Source: Sinorhizobium shofinae (GTDB lineage: Bacteria > Pseudomonadota > Alphaproteobacteria > Rhizobiales > Rhizobiaceae). From it: a DNA stretch of 64,000 nucleotides. A program made the position numbers and the translations under genes. The stretch is from NCBI GenBank assembly GCA_001704765.1, contig MBFK01000150.1:1-64000 (forward strand). The letters run 5' to 3'. The notes beneath the pieces are model-generated. The model did no database searches. It had not been told where the DNA came from and saw only the letters and a program-made list of their open reading frames with translations. Below are positions 53,597 to 60,655 of the stretch, piece after piece. Each line of letters starts with the position of its first letter. Within the stretch, counting starts at the first letter, position 1.

Positions 53597-54028
53597 TCAG
53601 GTCTTGTCAGGCACCGGTCCACTTTCGTCGGTGGTATCGCGGCCTTCGAGTTCCTTCACGATATCCATGAACTTGCGCATCATTCTTTCCATGATGCTCA
53701 TCGTCCGGTCAATCTCTTCGTCGGTCGGAAGATCGGGTTTCGTGGCTGTCGCCCCGCCCTGCACAGCCTTTTCCAAGGCTTCGACCCGTTTGGTGAGAAG
53801 GTCGAGTTCCCGCTCGAAGGCGGCGCGCTCGTCGGCGGCCATCCGGCAGACGAGTTCGCCGTTCTTCTCCTGGCAGAGGGTAACCTCGCCGGTCTCGGTA
53901 TCGAGCCGGGCGAAGCCCGTCTCCGCTTTCTGCATGCTGAAGCGCCCCGGCGCCGGTTCCTGGGCCCCGGCCGAATGGTTCCAGCCAAGCGCCAAGCCCA
54001 ACGCGAGCGCTGCGATTACCTGCCTCAT
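53597..54028 (-). CDS. Periplasmic protein with coiled coil
   Basis: A 143-residue protein with a signal peptide (MRQVIAALALGLALGW, likely cleaved after AGAQ near residue 23). A small domain has paired cysteines (TLCQEKNGELVCRMA) that could form a disulfide. A charged helical region follows (AFERELDLLTKRVEALEKAV) and an acidic tail. No named family recognised. It lies just beyond the CrbR-like gene on the same strand, and co-transcription is possible but not shown. Confidence 0.7.
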   Translation of the reverse strand: MRQVIAALALGLALGWNHSAGAQEPAPGRFSMQKAETGFARLDTETGEVTLCQEKNGELVCRMAADERAAFERELDLLTKRVEALEKAVQGGATATKPDLPTDEEIDRTMSIMERMMRKFMDIVKELEGRDTTDESGPVPDKT

Positions 54029-54078
54029 GCCATCCTCTCCATTGGATGCTCTCGTGATCGCTTTAGTTATAGTGACAT

Positions 54079-54115
54079 GCGTGCCGAAAACCGCACGCAG
54101 TTTTCCTCATCCCGC
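54079..54115. repeat. Partial palindromic intergenic repeat
   Basis: The stretch GCGTGCCGAAAACCGCACGC plus TTTTCCTCATCCCGC resembles the unit at 39993-40029, with most of 37 positions shared. It has the inner GCG/CGC palindrome and the ATCCCGC end, but the outer left arm has decayed. It lies upstream of the DUF952-pyrD operon. Confidence 0.5.
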
Positions 54116-54208
54116 CCAAATCCGCTTTCGATCGATGCTCGGTGGTGGACATGCGGCAATATTTGCGGCAAGGCCATGGCTCGGTTTCATGACGGACGAG
54201 CGGACTAG

Positions 54209-54556
54209 ATGAACGCTACCATATACAAGATCGTTCCGGCGCTTCTATGGCAGGAAGCGCGGCGTGCAGGGCTGTTCGCCGGCGCGCCCGTCGATCTCGC
54301 CGACGGCTTCATTCACTTCTCGACGCGCGACCAGGTCGCCGAAACGGCCGCGCGGCATTTCGAGGGCCAGACGGATCTGCTGCTCGTCGCCGTCGACGCA
54401 GACGCCCTCGGCGACAAACTCGTCTACGAGCCCTCGCGCGGCGGGGCGCTGTTTCCGCATCTCTATGCGCCACTGACGCTTGACGCGGTGCTGTGGGAAA
54501 AGTCCCTGCCGCTCGATGCCGACGGCAAGCATATCTTTCCCGAGCTCGCGCCATGA
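54209..54556 (+). CDS. DUF952 family protein
   Basis: A 115-residue soluble protein with the DUF952 pattern FADGFIHFST-like (here LADGFIHFSTRDQVAETAARHF), LLLVAVDADALGDKLVYEPSRGG, and the C-terminal FPHLYAPLTL. The function is unknown. The fold is thought to be ADP-ribosyltransferase-like from structural work on relatives, but catalysis is unproven. Its stop overlaps the pyrD start by 4 bases (ATGA at 54553), so it is translationally coupled to pyrimidine synthesis. Confidence 0.9.
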   Translation: MNATIYKIVPALLWQEARRAGLFAGAPVDLADGFIHFSTRDQVAETAARHFEGQTDLLLVAVDADALGDKLVYEPSRGGALFPHLYAPLTLDAVLWEKSLPLDADGKHIFPELAP

Positions 54557-55641
54557 CCGGACCTGTCGAACGCCTCGCCCGCCGCGGCCTCTTCCTTCTA
54601 GACCCGGAAACCGCCCATGGCGTCTCGATCAAGGCGCTGAAGAGCGGCCTCGTGCCAAGCTGTGCCGCCCCGACCGATACCAGGCTCGAGCAGACCATTG
54701 CGGGCCTTACCTTTCCTAATCCGGTCGGCATGGCCGCCGGCTACGACAAGAATGCCGAGGTGCCGGAGGCTCTCTTGAGGCTCGGCTTCGGCTTCACCGA
54801 GATCGGCACTGTGACGCCGCGGCCGCAACAGGGCAATGACAAGCCCCGTATTTTCCGGCTCGTGGACGACGAGGCGGTGATCAACCGGCTCGGCTTCAAC
54901 AATGATGGGCACGGGGCGGCGCTGGCGCGCCTTCAGGCCTGCTCTCGCCAGGCGCTGATCGGCGTCAATATCGGCGCCAACAAGGACAGCGCCGACCGAA
55001 TTGCCGACTATGTTGCTGGAATCCGCACATTCCATGCGGTGGCTCGCTATTTCACCGCCAACATCTCCTCGCCAAACACGCCGGGTCTGCGCGACCTCCA
55101 GGCGCGCGAAAGCCTGGCGGCGCTGCTTTCGGCCGTGCTCGCCGCCCGCGACGAGGAAGCGGGGAAAGGCGGAAGGCGGGTTCCGGTCTTCCTCAAGATC
55201 GCCCCGGATCTCACCGAAGAAGGCATGGACGACATCGCGGCAGAGGTGCTGGCGCACGATCTCGACGGCCTGATCGTCTCCAACACGACGCTCTCGCGCG
55301 AAGGTCTCAGGGATCAGCGGCAGGCCAAGGAGGCGGGCGGCCTTTCCGGCAAGCCGCTCTTCGAGAAATCGACGGCGGTGCTCGCCCGGATGCGCAAACG
55401 AGTGGGGCCAGACGTGCCGATCATCGGCGTCGGCGGTGTCAGTTCGGCAGAGACGGCGGCGGAAAAGATCCGCGCCGGCGCCGACCTGGTCCAGCTCTAT
55501 TCCTGCATGGTCTACGAAGGGCCGGGGCTGCCGGGCCGGATCGTGCGGGGCCTCTCGGCGCTTTGCGATCGCGACAAGCTAACCACCATCCGCGAGATCC
55601 GCGACAGCCGTCTCGACTATTGGGCCGGGCGGAACGCCTGA
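54553..55641 (+). CDS. pyrD: Class 2 dihydroorotate dehydrogenase (quinone)
   Basis: A 362-residue membrane-associated flavoenzyme of de novo UMP synthesis. The N-terminal helix (RLARRGLFLLDPETAHGVSIKALK) is the quinone-tunnel part that defines class 2. FMN and substrate motifs are GMAAGYDKNAE, NRLGFNNDGH, ANISSPNTPGLRDLQ with the catalytic Ser, VSNTTLSREGL, and GVGGVSSAETAAEKI. The start overlaps the DUF952 stop. The stop overlaps the convergent MATE gene by 25 bases. Confidence 0.95.
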   Translation: MTGPVERLARRGLFLLDPETAHGVSIKALKSGLVPSCAAPTDTRLEQTIAGLTFPNPVGMAAGYDKNAEVPEALLRLGFGFTEIGTVTPRPQQGNDKPRIFRLVDDEAVINRLGFNNDGHGAALARLQACSRQALIGVNIGANKDSADRIADYVAGIRTFHAVARYFTANISSPNTPGLRDLQARESLAALLSAVLAARDEEAGKGGRRVPVFLKIAPDLTEEGMDDIAAEVLAHDLDGLIVSNTTLSREGLRDQRQAKEAGGLSGKPLFEKSTAVLARMRKRVGPDVPIIGVGGVSSAETAAEKIRAGADLVQLYSCMVYEGPGLPGRIVRGLSALCDRDKLTTIREIRDSRLDYWAGRNA

Positions 55642-56984
55642 GCGGCACGCCGCGGCAGCAACATCACCAGGAACAGGCCGCGCAGCAGCAGAAACAGGTT
55701 GAGCCCCGCCCATAGGCCGTGATTGCCGAAGGCCGGCACGAGAACGGCGAGTGCTGCGCCATAAACGAGGAAGGCGGCCAGCATCATATTGCGCATGTCG
55801 CGCGACCAGGTGGCACCGATGAAGACGCCGTCCATCAGGAAGGCCATCGCACCGGTGAGCGCCGTCACCGCCGCCCAGGGCATGTATTCATAGGCGAGCG
55901 CGCGCACCTCCGGCGCCGTGGTCAGAACGTCGACGAGTGCATTTCCGAAGGCGAGGAAAGCGACCGTCGTCACAAGAGCGAGCCCGAGCGACCATAGCGC
56001 AGTCATGCGCAGGGCACGATCGAAGGCCGGTCGATAGGCGGCGCCGATCGAACGCCCGGTCAATTGCTCGGCCGCATTGGCAAGACCATCGAGATAATAG
56101 CCGGCGACAAGGAAGATGGTCATCAGCACGGCATTGGCCGCGAGCGTCACCGGACCCAGGGACGTGCCGATCCGGGTCATCAGCGTGAAGGCGGCGAGCA
56201 GCACGAAGGAACGGATCATGATGTCGCGGTTGAGCCCGAATAGCGCCTTGAGGCGGTCGCCGGCGAAGATCGTCACCCAGTCCGGCGCGTCCCGCTTGTC
56301 GAAACGTCCGTAGACGACCGCGAAGCCCGCCACCGCGCCGATCACCTCCCCCGTCACCGTGGCGATCGCGACACCGGCCACGCCCCATCCGATGACGAGG
56401 CCAAGCAGGATGGCCAGCACGATATTGATGCCGTTGATGAGCGTTTGCAGCAGCAGGCCGAGCGTGCCTTCGCCACGGCCAAGGACAAAGCCGAGGATCG
56501 CATAATTGGCGAGCGCTGCCGGGCCAGAGAGCATGCGGTAGAGAAAATAGGTGCGCGTCACCGCGGCGACTTCCGCGCCCGGCGCCATCAGCCACAGACC
56601 GAGTGCGAGCAGAAGCGGCGACAGGAGGACGATGCCGATGCCGCAAAAGAGGGCGATCACGAGCGAGCGCCAGAACACCGCCTGCTGCTCGCGCCGGTCG
56701 CCGCGGCCATAGGCCTGTGCGACGAGGCCGGTGGTCGAAGCGCGCAGGAAATTGAAGGTGGTGAAGATCAGATCGAACAATACGGCGCCGACGGCGAGGC
56801 CGGCCAGCATCTCGGCCCGGCCGAGCCTGCCGACGACGCCGGTGTCGACGAGGCCGAGGAGCGGCGTCGTCAGGAAACCGAGCGTCATCGGCAGGGCGAT
56901 CGAAAAGATCAGCCGATTGGTGACGTCAAAAGGACCCGCTTCGCGGGCAAGCCTTTCGCGCTCGAGGCTTTCCATGGCGGTCAT
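55617..56984 (-). CDS. MATE-family efflux transporter (DinF/NorM type)
   Basis: A 455-residue inner-membrane protein with twelve predicted transmembrane segments, exporting cationic or drug-like compounds by sodium or proton antiport. MATE features include LPMTLGFLTTPLLGLVDTGVVGRLG at the first span and ASTTGLVAQAYGRGD in the first half, repeated as LDGLANAAEQLTGRSIGAA in the second half. These resemble the DinF subgroup. The stop lies inside the 3' end of pyrD on the other strand (25-bp overlap). Confidence 0.91.
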   Translation of the reverse strand: MTAMESLERERLAREAGPFDVTNRLIFSIALPMTLGFLTTPLLGLVDTGVVGRLGRAEMLAGLAVGAVLFDLIFTTFNFLRASTTGLVAQAYGRGDRREQQAVFWRSLVIALFCGIGIVLLSPLLLALGLWLMAPGAEVAAVTRTYFLYRMLSGPAALANYAILGFVLGRGEGTLGLLLQTLINGINIVLAILLGLVIGWGVAGVAIATVTGEVIGAVAGFAVVYGRFDKRDAPDWVTIFAGDRLKALFGLNRDIMIRSFVLLAAFTLMTRIGTSLGPVTLAANAVLMTIFLVAGYYLDGLANAAEQLTGRSIGAAYRPAFDRALRMTALWSLGLALVTTVAFLAFGNALVDVLTTAPEVRALAYEYMPWAAVTALTGAMAFLMDGVFIGATWSRDMRNMMLAAFLVYGAALAVLVPAFGNHGLWAGLNLFLLLRGLFLVMLLPRRAAQAFRPAQ

Positions 56985-57032
56985 CTTCAGTGCCCTACGG
57001 CCGTCTCCGCAAGGCTATCTTGGGGAATCAAC

Positions 57033-57536
57033 TCAGCCGGACAGCACCATGGCCCAATAGGGACGGTTTCCGGAAGCGGTATTTTGGGCCATGGCCACAC
57101 CCAGACCGCGATAGCCGCCGAGCATGTTTTCGAGGTGCTTCGGCGAATTGAACCAGGCTTCATAGGCCCGCTCGGCGTTCTCCTGGCCCATGGCAATGTT
57201 CTCGGCGGCCGGAAGCGTCACGCCCTGGCCCTTCATCCGATCGGAGAAATCGTCGCGCCAGCCGATATTGTGCTTCATCTTGCCGGCGCGAGCCATGCGC
57301 GCGGCCTGCTGCATTGCGGCGACAGACGCGGCGGGGTCGCGCACGAGCGTCGACAGCCCCTTACCCTTGCGCAGCGTGTTGACATAGCCGAGCGTCGCCT
57401 CGGTCTGGTCGCTCCCCGTGCCGTCGTCGGGAGAAAGGAGACCGGAGGTCGAGCAACCGGCGATGAGCCCAAGCGAGATCACGGCACCGGCACGCAGAAC
57501 AAGCCGCCTGCGGGCAAGAAAAAACTGGTCCTGCAT
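57033..57536 (-). CDS. CAP-domain (SCP/PR-1-like) lipoprotein
   Basis: A 167-residue lipoprotein. The signal ends at the lipobox LIAGC with Cys28 as lipid anchor. A CAP domain (about 45-165) has the helix YVNTLRKGKGLSTLV, the histidine segment MKHNIGWRDDF, AENIAMG and PYWAMVLSG. The biochemical role of these secreted CAP proteins is not known. It lies 48 bp upstream of the MATE gene and 2 bp downstream of the DUF6460 gene on the minus strand. Confidence 0.88.
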   Translation of the reverse strand: MQDQFFLARRRLVLRAGAVISLGLIAGCSTSGLLSPDDGTGSDQTEATLGYVNTLRKGKGLSTLVRDPAASVAAMQQAARMARAGKMKHNIGWRDDFSDRMKGQGVTLPAAENIAMGQENAERAYEAWFNSPKHLENMLGGYRGLGVAMAQNTASGNRPYWAMVLSG

Positions 57537-57538
57537 GC

Positions 57539-57805
57539 TTACCGCCGATAGCTCAGGAGACGTAGGATGATGAAGGCAGGAATGACCACGGCAGCGCCGA
57601 GCAACAGGTAATCGCCGACGCGCCCAAGCGCCGCAAAGCCCGTACGCCAGAGGTCGACAACGAAGTCGTGGATACCATCGAGAAGGTCCATGGGACGCCA
57701 GTCGAAGACGGTCATAACGAAGCCGACGAGGATCGACACGACAACGAGCTTGACGAGCACGCGCAGCGGTGAATCACCGAGAAATTTGTTTACGCCGTCC
57801 GACAT
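57539..57805 (-). CDS. DUF6460-type small membrane protein
   Basis: An 88-residue protein with two membrane helices (VLVKLVVVSILVGFVMTVF and DYLLLGAAVVIPAFIILRLL) linked by a region containing DWRPMDLLDGIHDFV. The pattern fits small rhizobial DUF6460 proteins of unknown function. A longer open frame runs upstream, but the MSDGVNKFLG start at 57805 is the family start and the upstream frame is not protein-like. It starts a two-gene unit with the CAP lipoprotein (2 bp apart). Confidence 0.75.
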   Translation of the reverse strand: MSDGVNKFLGDSPLRVLVKLVVVSILVGFVMTVFDWRPMDLLDGIHDFVVDLWRTGFAALGRVGDYLLLGAAVVIPAFIILRLLSYRR

Positions 57806-57949
57806 GGGCGAAAAATTCTCCTGTTTCCCATCACATAAGCCGCTCTGTTGGGGCCCGCAAGCCGCGAGAAACACGGCCCGCGAGATTCCGCTTGTGTTTT
57901 GCCGCGTCCGGCGCCAGAAGCGTCCGTCGCAAACCAAACTGCCGCCCTT

Positions 57950-58888
57950 ATGACCGCCCACCAGCTCTCCTCCGGCGATCTGATCGCCGATCGCCGCGCC
58001 GACTACGCGAAGATGCTCGCCGAAAGCGGCGACCACCAAGGCGCGGCCGAACTCATGGCCCAGGCGCTGGAGCTCGTGCCGAATTGGGCGGCCGGCTGGT
58101 TCCGGCTGGCGGACTATGAGGAGAAATCGGGCCGAAAAGAGGCGGCCATCGCGGCTTTGCGCAACACGCTTCGCCTCAACCCTGAGGATATTTTCGGCGC
58201 CAGCCTGAAACTGGCCCTGCTCGGCGCTAGCGACACCCCGGTGCAGCCGCCGAGCACCTATGTGGAGCGGCTCTTCGACGACTATGCCGAGCGCTTCGAT
58301 CGGGCACTCGTCGACAAGCTCGACTACAGCGTCCCGGAAAAGCTCGCGGCGCTGATCGACCGGGCGACCGGCGGACACAATTTCCGCCATGTCACCGATC
58401 TCGGCTGCGGCACCGGGCTCTTCGGCGAACGCATCCGGGGTCGAGCCAACTTTCTCGAGGGCTTCGATCTGTCGGCCAACATGCTTGCCAAGGCCGAAGG
58501 CAAGGCGATCTACGATCGCTTGAGCCAGGCGGATCTATCGCTGTCGCCGGACAATTCCGGCCTCTTCGGCGGACTCGCGGAAGCGCGCGCGGATCTCGTC
58601 AGCGCCGCGGACGTGCTGATGTATCTCGGCAATCTCGAATGCGCCTTCGCCATCACAGACCGGCTTCTTGCCCCCGGCGGGCTGTTTGCCTTTTCCGTCG
58701 AGGACGCGGCGGATGTGGACGGCTTCGTACTCCGGCCATCGCTGCGCTACGCGCATTCGCAAGCCTATGTCACGTCGCTTTTTGCCGAGTTCCAGTTGTC
58801 GATGACGGCGCTCGAACGGACGGTCATTCGCCTGGATGCCGGCCTGCCGATTGCTGGTATCCTGTTCCTGGCCCGCAAGCCTGCGTGA
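57950..58888 (+). CDS. TPR-containing class I methyltransferase
   Basis: A 312-residue protein. Its N-terminal about 90 residues form TPR repeats (YAKMLAESGDHQGAAELMAQALELVP, WFRLADYEEKSGRKEAAIAALR). The C-terminal SAM-dependent methyltransferase has motif I VTDLGCGTGLFGERI near residue 147 and ARADLVSAADVLMYLG (motif IV). The linker FDDYAERFDRALVDKLDYSVPEKL is typical of this TPR-methyltransferase family. Substrate unknown; a protein or small molecule is possible. The start ATG 57950 is chosen because the upstream frame is not protein-like. Confidence 0.86.
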   Translation: MTAHQLSSGDLIADRRADYAKMLAESGDHQGAAELMAQALELVPNWAAGWFRLADYEEKSGRKEAAIAALRNTLRLNPEDIFGASLKLALLGASDTPVQPPSTYVERLFDDYAERFDRALVDKLDYSVPEKLAALIDRATGGHNFRHVTDLGCGTGLFGERIRGRANFLEGFDLSANMLAKAEGKAIYDRLSQADLSLSPDNSGLFGGLAEARADLVSAADVLMYLGNLECAFAITDRLLAPGGLFAFSVEDAADVDGFVLRPSLRYAHSQAYVTSLFAEFQLSMTALERTVIRLDAGLPIAGILFLARKPA

Positions 58889-58991
58889 AACGCAACTCTC
58901 TCACGCGAAAATAGGTCAGCATTGCTTACATATTTTCCTTGATTATTTTTGTGCACTGCAGCAATGATGGCACTCTTCGCGGGGGTTCGCA

Positions 58992-59627
58992 ATGGCACAG
59001 ATGAGCAGCGTTTTCGGTCTCTGGAATACCAGTCCCACCAGGCATACGCCGATCGAGGATGCGCAGGGCGTCTTTTCCGGCAGTCTTGTGGCCGCCCTCG
59101 GCCTTTATTTCCTCGCCAGCGCCGGACTGCTGACCGGAAGCACCGCCGGCGTCGCTTTCCTGTTGCACTATGTGACTGGCGTGAATTTCGGCCTCGCCTT
59201 CTTCCTGCTCAACGTGCCGTTCTTCTACCTGTCGCTGAAGCGGCTCGGAGCCGCCTTCACCATCAAGACCTTCATCGCCATCGGGCTCACCTCGTTCCTG
59301 ACTGATGCGCAGTCGAGGCTTTTCGAGGTCGAACAGATTCATCCCGGCTGGGCTGCGCTTCTCGGCGGCTTGTTACTGGGATACGGCGTTCTGGCGCTCT
59401 ACCGCCACCGCGCCAGCCTCGGCGGCGTCGGCATCCTGGGCGTCTATCTGCAGGAGCGCTTCGGCATCCGTGCCGGCCTTGTGCAACTCGTGATCGACAT
59501 GGCGGTTCTGGCTGTTGCCTTTGCAGTCACGACGCCCTGGATCGTTCTATGGTCGGTGCTCGGCGCGGTCGTCCTTAACCTCTTCGTGGCAATCAACCAC
59601 CGCGCCGACCGTTACATTGCGCTTTGA
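58992..59627 (+). CDS. YitT family membrane protein
   Basis: A 211-residue inner-membrane protein with five or six transmembrane segments. The family signature is seen in GLYFLASAGLLTGSTAGVAFLLHY and VNFGLAFFLLNVPFFYLSLKRLG. Substrate and direction of transport are unknown. The ATG at 58992 begins MAQMSSVFG. It is the last gene on this strand before the convergent AhpD-like gene, whose stop begins at 59628. Confidence 0.85.
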   Translation: MAQMSSVFGLWNTSPTRHTPIEDAQGVFSGSLVAALGLYFLASAGLLTGSTAGVAFLLHYVTGVNFGLAFFLLNVPFFYLSLKRLGAAFTIKTFIAIGLTSFLTDAQSRLFEVEQIHPGWAALLGGLLLGYGVLALYRHRASLGGVGILGVYLQERFGIRAGLVQLVIDMAVLAVAFAVTTPWIVLWSVLGAVVLNLFVAINHRADRYIAL

Positions 59628-60092
59628 TTAGGCCGCCTTGGCGGGCGCATCGATCGGGTGCTGCGAGCGGAAGCCGACGGCGAGCCGGTTCCAGACATTG
59701 ATGGCCCCGATCGCAACCGTGACCTTGGTCATCTCCTCTTCCGTGAAGTGCGCCTTCAGCGCTTCGTAGGCGTCGTCCGGAGCGCCGGTCTGGGCGATGT
59801 TCGTCAGCGCCTCGGTCCAGCCGAGCACGGCGCGCTCGCGTTCGTCGAAGATCGGCGATTCGCGCCAGACGCAGACGAGGTTGATCCATTGCTCGCTGAG
59901 ACCCGTGTGGCGGGCCTCCTTGACATGCATGTCGACGCAGTAGGCGCAGCCGTTGATCTGCGACGCGCGCAGCTTGATCAGGTGGATCAGGCGGGGCTCG
60001 ATCCCCGCGTCCTTGACGACATAGCTGTCGAGGGCGGCGACGGCCTTGTAGGCATCCGGTGCGGCATTGGCGAAATTGAAACGCGGCTGCAT
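59628..60092 (-). CDS. AhpD-like carboxymuconolactone-decarboxylase-fold protein
   Basis: A 154-residue protein with the AhpD-type redox motif CAYC-x3-H (Cys49, Cys52, His56) in an all-helical fold. Such proteins act as peroxidatic or thiol-redox enzymes. The N-terminal RFNFANAAPDAYKAVAALD and mid-region WTEALTNIAQTG are typical of the group. It is 23 bp downstream of the Rrf2 gene on the same strand, so it is very likely in a regulator-enzyme pair responding to redox stress. Confidence 0.9.
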   Translation of the reverse strand: MQPRFNFANAAPDAYKAVAALDSYVVKDAGIEPRLIHLIKLRASQINGCAYCVDMHVKEARHTGLSEQWINLVCVWRESPIFDERERAVLGWTEALTNIAQTGAPDDAYEALKAHFTEEEMTKVTVAIGAINVWNRLAVGFRSQHPIDAPAKAA

Positions 60093-60115
60093 GCTCTTCT
60101 CCTTCTCGGTTGCGT

Positions 60116-60622
60116 TCAGGCGCTCGCGCCTGATTTTCGTTCATGGGTGGCAAGAAAGCCGTTGGTGCGGGCCGCGACCGCTCCGTCGCGGTCGGCCGCG
60201 CGGAGGTCGGCCATGATGTCGGCAATGGTCACCCGCCTCAGTTCGGCGCGGTAGGCCTGCTCGGCCTTCAGCATGGCGACATTGATCGTGCAGGGTGCCG
60301 TCGGCTTGCACGCATAGGGATCGGGACCGCGAAGGCGGATCTCGTTGCAGCGGAAGGCCGGCTCCGGGCCCTCGACCGCGAGCACGATGTCCAGCAGCGA
60401 AATCTTTTCCGGCGCACGATCAAGCCGGTAGCCCCCCTTCGGCCCGGGTACTGCCTCGAGCAGGCCGGCCCCGGACATCGCCTGCAGATGCTTCAGAAGA
60501 TAGCTCGTCGAGACGCCATGGAACTCGGCGAGCGCGGCGGCCGAGAGCGTGCTGCCAGGCATGAGACAGCTCAGCATCGCGACGCTGTGAATGGCCTGCT
60601 CGACGCCGTCCCCGAGTTTCAT
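60116..60622 (-). CDS. Rrf2-family redox or metal-responsive regulator
   Basis: A 168-residue Rrf2 regulator. The winged helix fills about 10-70 (LAEFHGVSTSYLLKHLQAM, GPKGGYRLDRAP). The three cysteines Cys92, Cys105 and Cys111 match those that hold an Fe-S cluster in many members. The start ATG 60622 has GGAGGTG five bases upstream, so a GTG two codons earlier lies inside the ribosome site and is rejected. It heads the unit with the AhpD-like gene. A matching palindrome sits 16 bp upstream. Confidence 0.9.
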   Translation of the reverse strand: MKLGDGVEQAIHSVAMLSCLMPGSTLSAAALAEFHGVSTSYLLKHLQAMSGAGLLEAVPGPKGGYRLDRAPEKISLLDIVLAVEGPEPAFRCNEIRLRGPDPYACKPTAPCTINVAMLKAEQAYRAELRRVTIADIMADLRAADRDGAVAARTNGFLATHERKSGASA

Positions 60623-60638
60623 CTTCACCTCCGAATCG

Positions 60639-60655
60639 TGGATATTTTTTATCCA
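60639..60655. promoter_or_regulatory. Candidate Rrf2 operator
   Basis: TGGATA-ttttt-TATCCA is a perfect 6-bp inverted repeat with a 5-base spacer, in the 32-bp gap between the divergent Rrf2 and helicase genes. Rrf2 regulators use such short AT-rich palindromes for autoregulation. The last base is the A of an ATG considered as the helicase start. Confidence 0.6.

Noticed and set aside
57539-58390. Long reading of the DUF6460 gene with about 195 extra N-terminal residues
   Set aside because: The extra part is antisense to the TPR-methyltransferase gene and not protein-like. The family start is MSDGVNKF at 57805.
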